A stretch of DNA of 64,000 nucleotides from JAIBAC01 sp046331095. Its GTDB lineage: Bacteria > Actinomycetota > Acidimicrobiia > UBA2766. Where the stretch lies: assembly GCA_046331095.1 (NCBI GenBank), contig JAXLRM010000004.1, forward strand, positions 1,178,001 to 1,242,000, in the 5' to 3' direction. Of this stretch, positions 27,414 to 35,772 are shown piece by piece; the first letter of the stretch is position 1; each line of letters begins with the position of its first letter. The position numbers were made by a program, and so were the translations under genes. The notes beneath the pieces are model-generated. The model had not been told where the DNA came from. It saw nothing but the letters and a program-made list of their open reading frames with translations, and made no database searches.

Positions 27414-28805
27414 CTACGGTTGCGCCCCGAGGGTAGGGCGGGGCGGGACGCCGGGGTCGAAGGCCATCGCGACCGTACGCGGGAACAGCGCGCCGAGCTC
27501 GGTCAGCTCGACCGCGTCGGGGCCGGTGGAGACGAGGTCGGCGAGGTCGCCGGAGCCGAGCGAGTCCAGTTCGGACGCAAAGTAGGTGTGCGGGTCGACG
27601 CCGAAGCGGGCGGCGACCTCGGCCCAGCGCACCCCGCGGTTGCACATGAGCGAGGTGATCACGTAGCGGCGGACGTCGTCGTCGCGGGTGCGCACGTAGC
27701 CCTTCGCGGTGGCGGGCTCACCGGCGTCGATCGCGCCGTGGTAGGCGCGCAGGTGCTTGTGGTTCTGGAAGTAGCCGCCTGCGACGTCGCCGATCGCCGA
27801 CGCGCCGAGGCCGACGAGGTCGTCGGCGCGGGCGATCGTGTAGCCCATGAAGTTGCGGTGCAGGCGGCCCTCGGCCTGGGCGGTGACGAGCTCGTCGTCG
27901 GGGCGGGCGAAGTGGTCCATGCCGATCCACACGTATCCGGCAGAGGTGAGGAACGTGACCGCTTCGGCGAACATCTCGAGCTTGGCGCGCGGCACGGGCA
28001 CGGCAGCGGTCTCGATGCGGCGCTGGTTCGGGCGATCGCCGGGGAGGTGCGCGAACGAGAAGACCGCGAGGCGGTCCGGGCCCAGGGCGACGGTCCTGGC
28101 GAGCGTGCTGCGGAACGTGGTCATGTCCTGGCCGGGCAGCCCGTAGACGAGGTCGAGGTTGATCGACGCGAAGCCGTGGCGGCGGGCGGCGTCGACGAGG
28201 GCGTGGGTCTGGGCTTCGGTCTGGTGGCGCCCGATCGCGGCCTGCACGCCGGCGTCGAGGTCCTGGACCCCGATCGAGATGCGGTTGAAGCCCATCTCGA
28301 CGAGCGCTTCGACGTGGGCCTCGGTCGTCACCCGGGGGTCGGCCTCGACGGACCACTCCGCTCCCGGGACACGTGAGAAGTGGCGGTCGAAGCTGCGCTG
28401 CAGGCGGCGCAGCTCGTCGGGGGAGTAGTACGTCGGCGTGCCGCCACCCCAGTGGTACTGGGCGACGCTGCGGCGGTCCCCGAGTGCTGCGGCGACCATC
28501 TCGATCTCGGCGCAGAGGTCGTCGAGGTAGGGCAGGGTCGCCTCGTGCGAGCGCGGTTCGATCGCGTGGCAGGCACAGAAGGAGCAGCGGTGCTCGCAGA
28601 AGGGCATGTGCACGTAGACCGACAGCGGCTCGGCGGCGAGCGACGCGTCGGCGGCAGCGGCGAGGTGTTCGGCGTAGGTGGCGGCGCCGATGTCCTCGGT
28701 GAGCGCCAGAGCCGTCGGGTACGACGTGTACCGCGGGCCGGGGCGGTCGTAGCGGGCGAGCAGGTCCGCGCTCACCTCGGGGGAGCTGGTGAGGTTCGCC
28801 TTCAT
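27414..28805 (-). CDS. hemN: Oxygen-independent coproporphyrinogen III oxidase
   Basis: A 463-residue radical SAM enzyme. YDRPGPRYTSYPTA at the N-terminus is the HemN hallmark, and the iron-sulfur/SAM motif is VHMPFCEHRCSFCACHA (C-x3-C-x2-C). GGGTPTYYSP, GVQDLDAGVQAAIGR and LDLVYGLPGQ follow. It converts coproporphyrinogen III to protoporphyrinogen IX without oxygen. Full length, rather than the shorter HemW type. It is followed by two oxidoreductase genes and preceded by an FAD oxidoreductase. Confidence 0.9.
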   Translation of the reverse strand: MKANLTSSPEVSADLLARYDRPGPRYTSYPTALALTEDIGAATYAEHLAAAADASLAAEPLSVYVHMPFCEHRCSFCACHAIEPRSHEATLPYLDDLCAEIEMVAAALGDRRSVAQYHWGGGTPTYYSPDELRRLQRSFDRHFSRVPGAEWSVEADPRVTTEAHVEALVEMGFNRISIGVQDLDAGVQAAIGRHQTEAQTHALVDAARRHGFASINLDLVYGLPGQDMTTFRSTLARTVALGPDRLAVFSFAHLPGDRPNQRRIETAAVPVPRAKLEMFAEAVTFLTSAGYVWIGMDHFARPDDELVTAQAEGRLHRNFMGYTIARADDLVGLGASAIGDVAGGYFQNHKHLRAYHGAIDAGEPATAKGYVRTRDDDVRRYVITSLMCNRGVRWAEVAARFGVDPHTYFASELDSLGSGDLADLVSTGPDAVELTELGALFPRTVAMAFDPGVPPRPTLGAQP

Positions 28806-28856
28806 GGCCCGTCCACGATAGGAGCCACCGGCCGGCGGGGGCCATCGGTGCCTGCC

Positions 28857-30140
28857 TCAGCGTGGCCCCACGAGGGCGCGCACTGCCGTTTGCGCGGAGC
28901 GCACGGCGCCTTCGACGCAGGGTTGCACGAGCCAGTCGCCGCAGAAGACGACGGGCGGCTCCTGGGGGAGGGCGCGCAGACGCGCGAAGTAGCCCGGCGA
29001 GACGATCGGGACGGCTTCGGGCCAGCGCACGAGGCGCACCACGTCTGCGGTCTCGAGCGGGAAGATGCGCGGGTCGATCGCGGCGGCTGCCGTCCACATC
29101 CGCTCCACGGTTTCGGTGTCGCCGAGGTCCGACAACGCGCCGCTCGTGGCCGACGGCGCGCAGACGAGCAGCCACTCCCACTCCTCGGGCACCTGACCCC
29201 ACGCGCCGCCGCGCCCGCACGAGAGCTCCACGGTCGCCACCGTGTCGTTGGGGAACGCGTGGATGCCGCTGCGGGGCCAGTGCCCGTGGCCGGGAGCGCG
29301 TCGAGCCGCGTACAGGCGGACGTGGGGCGCGTACGCAACCGCGGCAAGCGCGCTCGCCGCCGGGTGAGCACCCACGAGGCGTACGGCCTGCGGCGCCGGG
29401 ACCGCGACGACGGCCGCGTCGAAGGCGGCAGCGTCACCTGCTGTGGTGCCGATCTCGACGCCGCTGCCCGACGCCCGCACGGACTCGACGCCGACGCCGG
29501 TGCGCACGTCGAGGCGGAGCGCGAGGCGCCGCCACGGCCCGTCCATGCCCCCCTCCACTCTGAAGAAGGTCCCGGTCGCGAGGACCCGCAGCCAGGAGCG
29601 CACGAGCGCCGCCGACATCTCCTCGAGCCGTGAGAAGAAGGGGCCCTCGAAGGTGGGGCGGACCACGCGTTCGACGGCGTCGGTGCCCGCGCGTCGGAGC
29701 GCTTCGACGGCGGGCACGTCGTCGAAGCGGGGATCGGCGCGAAGGTCGCCGCGCTGGGTCAGGACGAGTGCGGACATGTAGGCGAGGAAGCGAGCCTTGG
29801 CGCCGGGGCGCAACAAGGCGGATCCCAGGATGCGGGGGAGCGAGTTCGGCGCAGGATGGATGTGGCCGTCGATCATCAGGTCGCCACCGCCGCGGATCTG
29901 CAGCGGGCGGAGGCGGTTGCGCTCGCCGAGCTCGTCGAGGAGCGCCAGCGTGGCCGGGTAGAACGACGCGAGCCAGCCTGCGCCGGTGTCGCTCCAGTGC
30001 CCCGGGCCGAAGTGCTCGGTGTGGGTGCGGCCCCCCGCCACCGGCTCCCGTTCGAAGACCGTCACGGAGTGCCCGCGGCGGGTGAGCTCGTGCGCCGCCG
30101 TCAAGCCCGCCGGGCCCGCTCCAACAACAGCTACGTCCAC
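28857..30140 (-). CDS. FAD-dependent amine oxidase/protoporphyrinogen oxidase-like protein
   Basis: A 427-residue NAD(P)/FAD oxidoreductase. GTG 30140 opens directly into the dinucleotide-binding motif VDVAVVGAGPAGLTAA, followed by EREPVAGGRT. The C-terminus has VVFCGDWLVQPCVEGAVRSA, the FAD-binding end of flavin amine oxidases. Next to hemN a porphyrin role is possible, but the family is broad and the activity is unproven. Confidence 0.78.
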   Translation of the reverse strand: MDVAVVGAGPAGLTAAHELTRRGHSVTVFEREPVAGGRTHTEHFGPGHWSDTGAGWLASFYPATLALLDELGERNRLRPLQIRGGGDLMIDGHIHPAPNSLPRILGSALLRPGAKARFLAYMSALVLTQRGDLRADPRFDDVPAVEALRRAGTDAVERVVRPTFEGPFFSRLEEMSAALVRSWLRVLATGTFFRVEGGMDGPWRRLALRLDVRTGVGVESVRASGSGVEIGTTAGDAAAFDAAVVAVPAPQAVRLVGAHPAASALAAVAYAPHVRLYAARRAPGHGHWPRSGIHAFPNDTVATVELSCGRGGAWGQVPEEWEWLLVCAPSATSGALSDLGDTETVERMWTAAAAIDPRIFPLETADVVRLVRWPEAVPIVSPGYFARLRALPQEPPVVFCGDWLVQPCVEGAVRSAQTAVRALVGPR

Positions 30141-30202
30141 TTCGCGCGGTGCTCCTCGCTGCCGGCCCCGCGACGACTGTACCTGCGCCGAGCGGGCACG
30201 GC

Positions 30203-32716
30203 TCAGGCCGGATCGACGCGGCCGCGGGAGCCGTCGACGGTGATGTGCTCGCCGTCGTGCCAGCGGGTCGTGGCGCCCGTGACGCCCATCACGGCGGGGA
30301 TGGCGTACTCGCGGGCGAGGAGGGCGCCGTGGCTGAGGACCCCGCCGGTCTCGGTGATCAACCCGGCGAGGAGCGGGAACACGCTCGTCCAGCCCGGGTC
30401 GATGTTGTGTGCGACGAGCACGTCGCCTGCCTCGACGCCGGCGAGATCCGCGATCGAGCGCACGACGCGAACGGGGCCGGCAGCGGCCCCGCGGGACGCC
30501 CCGACGCCGCCGGGCTCCTGTTCCGGTCCTCCGGGGACGGGGTCGCCCTCGACGATCTCGCCCTCGGTCTCGACGCCGTCGAAGAGGAACGTGGCCGGGA
30601 GCCTGTCGCGCCACTTGCGCCAGTGCTGTTTGCGCGCGTCGACGCGATCCGCGAGCCCCGGCGCCGGCCGGCCGCCGGCGGCGAGGTGGCGCAGCTCCTC
30701 CGCTTCGAGGAAGAAGACGTCGGACTGCTCCCCGATCACACCCGCGTCCGCGAGGCGCCGGCCCTGTTCGAGCACGAGGCGGCGCAGGTGCGTGAGGACG
30801 TAGTCGAGGTGGTAGCGCTGGTCCTCGCGGAACGCGGTGTAGGTCACCGTCCAGTGCGCGACCCGGCGCAGCGTCGCCGCCCGTGCAGGCCCGAGCGGGC
30901 CGGCACCGGCGCGGCGCAGCGCCTCCGCCAGCGCCGCCTGGTGGCGTCGCCGCGCCTGCTGCTCGAGGATCTCGGGGTCGGGCGGCGGCTCGTCGCCGTG
31001 GACCTGCGCCCGCACGAGCGCGAGGACGTCGTCGGGGGTCTCCGCCCACCGCGGCCGGGATATGTCGCGGGAGTCCGATCGGTGCCCGTGGGCGCAGAGG
31101 AAGGCGTCGAAGCCCGCCCACAGCGGCGCGTCCGGGTGCCGCGCACGCGCCTCCGCGTAGGGCGTGCCGGCGCGCAGGGCCGCGAGCAGCTCGGCGTCGT
31201 CACGCGCGACGACGCCGAGCGCGTGCACTTCGCGGTTCATCCGTGCCGTGCGCGTCGTGGGCAGGCCGGCCACGATCGCGCCGTACAGGTCGCCGTCGTC
31301 GCGTGCCCACCGGACCAGGAGGTCGCGCAGGCTCGCGTGCAGCAAGGGGTTGTGGCGGGTCATCCCCCAGCGGATCACGCGGAAGTGCTCGACGCCGAGC
31401 GCCTCGACCGCGTCCATCTGGCGGGACCACTCCATCGGCGACAGGGCCGTGTAGTCCTGTGCGAGCTCGGGGAACAGCGACGTTTCGACGTCGCGGCAGT
31501 GGCGTGCGAGGGCGCCGGCGTTGCGCCTCAAGGGGCCACGCCGATCGCGCAGCGGCGCCGCGAGCCAGCCGAGCATGTACCGGGCCACGAAGGGCTCGGC
31601 GCGGATGCGCTCGACCCACAGGGGCGTGAACCACGCGGCAGCCTGGTCCGCGCGCATGTCGACGGGGACGGCCTGCATCAGCTTCGCGACGAAACGGCCG
31701 CTCATGTAGGAGTAGCCCTCGTGCAGGCGCACCGGTTCGAGGCCTTCCATGTCGGTGCGGCCCGACAGGCGTGTGAGCTCGGTGAACGCGTACTCGCCGA
31801 TCCAGTGGCCCATGAGCGTGTGGCCGAGCGGCACGGAGTACTCGGCGAGGTACTCGTCGCCGAAGCGCCGCGTCCACACCTCTGCGGGCCGCGCCGGGGG
31901 CAGCCCCGTGATCGGGCGGTCCTGCAAGACCGTGAGGCGCCCGTCGCTCATTGCCCACTCGACGTCGCGGCGTGCGCCGATGCCCGCGTCGACGCGGCGT
32001 GCCAGCGCCGCGAGCGCGTCGAGGCGGGCGCCGTCGAGGCAGGGACGGCCGCGGTCGCACTCGGGCGTGGCCTCCGCGCAGACGCCCCGGCCGGGGACCC
32101 GGCGCAGTGCACGGTCCTTGGCGCCGATCCGCTGCTCGCGCACGGACCCGTCACGGCTGTCGAGGACGAAGTGGTCCGGGTCGACGCGCCCCGACACGAT
32201 CGCCTCGCCGAGCCCGTACGACGCGTCGACGACGAGCTCGTGCGCGAAGGGGCGGTGCGGGTTCGCGGTCAGCAGCACCCCGGCTAGGTCGGGTTCGAGC
32301 ATCGGCTGCACGAGGACCGCCATCGACACGGCGTCGCCGAGGCCCTTCTCGGCGCGGTATGCGCGGGCGGCGTCGCCGTGGAGGCTGGCCCGGCACTCGC
32401 GGACGGCGTCGACGAGCGCTGCCGTCCCCTCGACACCGAGGCGGGTGGTGTAGAGGCCCGCGAACGACGCCTCCTCGAGGTCCTCGGCACTCGCCGAGCT
32501 GCGCACCGCGAGGACGGGACTCTCGGTGCGGGCCGCGAAGCTGCGCCACAGGGCCTCGAGCTCGGCGTCCAGGGCAGCGCCTTCGGGCGCGGACGCCGGC
32601 ACGCACCAGGTCTCGGGAACCTCGATCCCGGCGGCGAGCAGGCGCACGAGCCCGCAGCCCTTGCCCCCCACCACGGCGGGATCGGGTGGCGTGGCGGGGT
32701 CGAGGCGGAAGATCAC
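30203..32716 (-). CDS. PEP-utilising enzyme (rifampin phosphotransferase/PEP synthase-like)
   Basis: An 837-residue enzyme. The N-terminal ATP-grasp domain reads VGGKGCGLVRLLAAGIEVP, LAVRSSASAEDLEEASFAGLY and EWAMSDGRLTVLQDRPI. The C-terminus is a PEP-utiliser swivelling domain with the phospho-His in ETGGVLSHGALLAREYAIPAV. Length and domain order fit rifampin phosphotransferases and related 'PEP/pyruvate-binding' proteins more than true PEP synthase. The start GTG 32716 overlaps the previous stop by four bases. Confidence 0.83.
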   Translation of the reverse strand: MIFRLDPATPPDPAVVGGKGCGLVRLLAAGIEVPETWCVPASAPEGAALDAELEALWRSFAARTESPVLAVRSSASAEDLEEASFAGLYTTRLGVEGTAALVDAVRECRASLHGDAARAYRAEKGLGDAVSMAVLVQPMLEPDLAGVLLTANPHRPFAHELVVDASYGLGEAIVSGRVDPDHFVLDSRDGSVREQRIGAKDRALRRVPGRGVCAEATPECDRGRPCLDGARLDALAALARRVDAGIGARRDVEWAMSDGRLTVLQDRPITGLPPARPAEVWTRRFGDEYLAEYSVPLGHTLMGHWIGEYAFTELTRLSGRTDMEGLEPVRLHEGYSYMSGRFVAKLMQAVPVDMRADQAAAWFTPLWVERIRAEPFVARYMLGWLAAPLRDRRGPLRRNAGALARHCRDVETSLFPELAQDYTALSPMEWSRQMDAVEALGVEHFRVIRWGMTRHNPLLHASLRDLLVRWARDDGDLYGAIVAGLPTTRTARMNREVHALGVVARDDAELLAALRAGTPYAEARARHPDAPLWAGFDAFLCAHGHRSDSRDISRPRWAETPDDVLALVRAQVHGDEPPPDPEILEQQARRRHQAALAEALRRAGAGPLGPARAATLRRVAHWTVTYTAFREDQRYHLDYVLTHLRRLVLEQGRRLADAGVIGEQSDVFFLEAEELRHLAAGGRPAPGLADRVDARKQHWRKWRDRLPATFLFDGVETEGEIVEGDPVPGGPEQEPGGVGASRGAAAGPVRVVRSIADLAGVEAGDVLVAHNIDPGWTSVFPLLAGLITETGGVLSHGALLAREYAIPAVMGVTGATTRWHDGEHITVDGSRGRVDPA

Positions 32717-33672
32717 GGCCGCGACATCACGCGCATCAGCGCCGGGAGCTGGCACGAGCGGCGCAGCACTTCCACGGTGGATGGCCGCCACACGTGCTCG
32801 ACGATCCCGTAGCCGGTCCGTTCGGTGACGCCGTCGCTCAGCGTGAAGCGCGTGTGCACCTCTTCGAGCCACGCGCCTTTGCGCAGGAGCGGGAAGCGGC
32901 CGCGGGCCTCGCCCGTCACCGTCCACTCCCGCGCCCCGCCGGCCTCGAGGCGGAGCCGCACGGCGGCGGGCTCGTGGGTGCGGCCGCCCCAGTCGTAGTC
33001 GAGGTCGATGCCGGTCACGGCGTGGTTGTCCCCGTCGACGTGGACGAAGCCGCTCGGCAGCTTCGCGCCGGCGGCGTCGACGACGAGCGTGGCGTTGAAG
33101 GCCGCGTCGGTGCCGAACTGGCCGCTGATCCAGTCCCAGCCGGCGACGGCACCCCAGTCGCGCACGCCCCAGGACTTGTCGCGCTGGCCCGTTCCGGCGA
33201 CCTCACGGCGCTTGCCGCGGAACTCGGTCCAGCCCTCCACGGTGCCCGCCTGCTCGAAGTGCGACGCGGCGAGCTCGGGCGCGAACGTCGATGCGCCCGA
33301 CGCCTTGTAGTCGAAGGCGTCGGTGAAGGCATCGAAGACGAGGTCCATCCGGTGCGGCCCGTCGAGGGTGAGGCGGAAGCGCCGCAGCGGCTCCACGACC
33401 TCCAGCGCGAGCTTGCCCGCGGCGTAGGTCCCCGGCGGTCTGCCCGCGGCCGGCGGGATGCCGCGCACGTTGACCCCCGGGTAGCAGTACTCGGGGCGGC
33501 CGTCGGCGATCGCGAGGACGAGGCCGTCGGCGCGGCCGTCGGCGAAGCGGTACCCGACACGGGCCAGCCCGAAGACCTGCCCGCCTGCGTCAGCCCAGTT
33601 GAAGTAGTAGCTCTCCTGCCAGTGGCGCTCGTCACCGGGCTCGTGAAGCTGCTCGTCGGTCGCTGCGACCAT
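32713..33672 (-). CDS. DUF7064/7065-like protein
   Basis: A 319-residue protein with no named enzyme motif. It has the pattern of actinobacterial proteins annotated as DUF7064/DUF7065 or hydroxyneurosporene-synthase-like: WQESYYFNWADA near the start, AGTGQRDKSWGVRDWG, SGFVHVDGDNHAVTG and GYGIVEHVWRP at the end. The family recalls lipocalin-like hydratases. Coupled (GTGA overlap) to the PEP-utilising gene, so the two probably act on the same substrate. Function unknown. Confidence 0.65.
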   Translation of the reverse strand: MVAATDEQLHEPGDERHWQESYYFNWADAGGQVFGLARVGYRFADGRADGLVLAIADGRPEYCYPGVNVRGIPPAAGRPPGTYAAGKLALEVVEPLRRFRLTLDGPHRMDLVFDAFTDAFDYKASGASTFAPELAASHFEQAGTVEGWTEFRGKRREVAGTGQRDKSWGVRDWGAVAGWDWISGQFGTDAAFNATLVVDAAGAKLPSGFVHVDGDNHAVTGIDLDYDWGGRTHEPAAVRLRLEAGGAREWTVTGEARGRFPLLRKGAWLEEVHTRFTLSDGVTERTGYGIVEHVWRPSTVEVLRRSCQLPALMRVMSRP

Positions 33673-33842
33673 GGACACGTCCCGCTGTCTCTGCCGGCAC
33701 CGGCGTGGCGCCACCGGGAAGCTACCGGCGATGGAGCCGCACGCGGCGGCCGCGTAGGCTCACGCACCTGCATCGGCGATGTGGGTCACCTTCTCGGGAG
33801 CCGCGGTGGCAGGCCATCAGGACGCAACGGGAGCGCACCGGC

Positions 33843-34697
33843 ATGGGTGCTGAGGCGCTTGCCGCCGTCCTCGCGGTCGTAACCGCGTTCCTCTACACCG
33901 CCGGGCTCGCGATGCAACAGCGCGGCAACCTCGACGCGATGCGTTCCGAGACGGGGGCGACGGCGACCTCGGGGGCCGTGGTCGCGGTCCTGAAGCGACC
34001 CATGTGGCTCCTCGGCAACCTCGTCGGCTTCGCGGGCTTCGGCGTCCAGGCACTCGCGCTCGCGTTCGGTCCGTTCCTGCTCGTCGTCCCGATCCTCGCG
34101 ACCGAGCTCGCGTTCATGGTGCCTGCCGGCGCGTGGGTGGTGCGCTCGCGCGTGCAGCGCTCCGAGTGGGCCCCCGCCATCATGGTTCTCGTCGGTGTCG
34201 CCGTCTTCGAGGTCGCGTTCAGGCCCCAGCCGGGGCGCGACACGGGCACCGCCGGGGCGTGGATCGTCACGTTCGCGGTCTCGATCGTGCTGATCGCAGC
34301 CCTGTTCGCCCTCGGGCGGGCGCTGCCCGACTACCGGGCGGCGCTGTACGGGTGCGGTGCCGGGACGTGGGCGGCGCTGCTCGGGGCGCTGCTCAAGGAC
34401 GTGACCGGCGGGTCGCTCTGGGCCCTCGCGGCGATCGCGGTGGCGGGCCCGCTCAACGTCGTCCTCCTCAACATCGCCGTCAGGGCAGGGCGGCTCTCGT
34501 CGGCGCAGACCACCGTCGTCGCGATCGGCACGGTCGTGTCCCTCGTCGTCGGCGTGGCCGTGTTCTCCGAGACCGTCCAGCTCGGCGTGTGGAGCGTCGT
34601 CGCCGGGATCGCCGCGGTGGCGGTCGCGGGATGGGGCATCGCCGGCCTGGCCCGCTCGCCGTCACTGCTGGTCCTCGACGAGATCAGCCACGAGTGA
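33843..34697 (+). CDS. DMT-superfamily membrane transporter
   Basis: A 284-residue protein with nine to ten hydrophobic helices in the EamA/DMT pattern. Helix 1 is preceded by MGAEALAAV, and Gln-rich AMQQRGN lies in the first loop. Members move small metabolites or quaternary amines; the Mg2+-transporter NIPA-like group has a similar start. Substrate unknown. It converges on the DHOD-like gene with a terminator between. Confidence 0.75.
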   Translation: MGAEALAAVLAVVTAFLYTAGLAMQQRGNLDAMRSETGATATSGAVVAVLKRPMWLLGNLVGFAGFGVQALALAFGPFLLVVPILATELAFMVPAGAWVVRSRVQRSEWAPAIMVLVGVAVFEVAFRPQPGRDTGTAGAWIVTFAVSIVLIAALFALGRALPDYRAALYGCGAGTWAALLGALLKDVTGGSLWALAAIAVAGPLNVVLLNIAVRAGRLSSAQTTVVAIGTVVSLVVGVAVFSETVQLGVWSVVAGIAAVAVAGWGIAGLARSPSLLVLDEISHE

Positions 34698-34700
34698 CCT

Positions 34701-34745
34701 ACGTGCGCGTGGTGTGCCACTGGGTGGTACGTGACGCGCGCACGT
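34701..34745. terminator. Inverted repeat between convergent genes
   Basis: ACGTGCGCG (34701-34709) and CGCGCACGT (34737-34745) form a perfect 9-bp stem around a 27-base loop in the 55-base gap between two convergent stops. No U-run follows, as is common in high-GC actinobacteria. Probably a bidirectional terminator. Confidence 0.5.
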
Positions 34746-34752
34746 GGGGTGG

Positions 34753-35772
34753 TCAGCGGCGCCAGCCGGCGAGGAGGTTCGCGTAGTTGACACGCTCCCA
34801 CGCGTATGGGTCGGCGACGTTGTCGAGGGCCATCACGCCGCAGGCCTCGGTCACGGACTCGTAGCCCATCTCGGCGAGCCAGGCGACGAGCTCGGCGGCG
34901 ATGCCGGCGAGGCGCGCGGGGCCGCCGATCAGGAGAGCCGAGACGACCTGGACCGCGTCGGCGCCGCTGAGGATCGCCTTGGCGGCGTCACGGCCGCTGT
35001 GCACGCCGCCGGTCGCGGCGAGGGAGAGGTCCACACGGCCGCGCAGGAGCGCGAGGGCGTGCAGGCGCAGGGGCAGCTCGGCGTCGGTGGAGAGGTGCAG
35101 GTGGCGGTCGACGTCGAGGCTGTCGACGTCGATGTCGGGCTGGTAGAAGCGGTTGAAGACCGTGACGCCGCTCGCGCCGGCCGACTCCAGGCGTGCCACG
35201 AAGTTCGGCAGCGCCGTGTAGAACGGCGACAGCTTGACCGTCACGGGGACGCGCACGGCGTCGACGACCGACGCGACCGTCTCGATCTCGGCGGCCTCGA
35301 TCTCGGCGCCGGGTTCGTCGAGGCTGGTCGCGACGTCGTAGAGGTTGAGCTCGATCGCGTCGGCTCCGGCGTCCTGCATCTGCGCCGCGATCTGTGTCCA
35401 CCCACCCGGCGTGGCGCCGTTGAGGGACGCGACCACGGGCACCTCGACTGCCGCGCGGACCTTCTCGAGGTGGGCGAGGGACGCCGCGGCGCCGGCGGAG
35501 AACATCGTCGAGTCGGGCAGGAACGAGCGCGCCTCGGCGTCGTTGTCGATGCGGGCGTCGACGAACTCGTGCACGGCGAGCTGCTCGGCGACGAGCTGCT
35601 CCTCGAAGACCGACCGCATCACCACGGCGCCCGCACCGGCGTCGACGAGGTCGCGCAACGTGGAGCGGTGATCCGACAGCGGCGACGCGCCGATCACGAA
35701 AGGCGTCGCGAGGTCGAGGCCGAGCCACCTGGTCCGCAGCGGCACGCTCGTCAGATCGGTCGGGTCAGTCAT
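34753..35772 (-). CDS. Dihydroorotate dehydrogenase-like protein (PFOR partner)
   Basis: A 339-residue FMN TIM-barrel protein of the DHOD-like group. Tracts: LATPFVIGASPLSDH, AGAVVMRSVFEEQ, ASLNGATPGGW, ADAIELNLYDV, PVTVKLSPFYTA, and SLAATGGVHSGRDAAKAILSGADAVQVVSALL. Proteins of this subgroup often lie beside pyruvate:ferredoxin oxidoreductase, as here, and need not make orotate. ATG 35772 overlaps the nifJ stop by eight bases, so the pair is translationally coupled. Confidence 0.82.
   Translation of the reverse strand: MTDPTDLTSVPLRTRWLGLDLATPFVIGASPLSDHRSTLRDLVDAGAGAVVMRSVFEEQLVAEQLAVHEFVDARIDNDAEARSFLPDSTMFSAGAAASLAHLEKVRAAVEVPVVASLNGATPGGWTQIAAQMQDAGADAIELNLYDVATSLDEPGAEIEAAEIETVASVVDAVRVPVTVKLSPFYTALPNFVARLESAGASGVTVFNRFYQPDIDVDSLDVDRHLHLSTDAELPLRLHALALLRGRVDLSLAATGGVHSGRDAAKAILSGADAVQVVSALLIGGPARLAGIAAELVAWLAEMGYESVTEACGVMALDNVADPYAWERVNYANLLAGWRR

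Noticed and set aside
27414..28805. HemN considered as a radical-SAM modifying enzyme for the short peptides
   Set aside because: It has the HemN N-terminal signature and lies 15 kb away in a separate operon.
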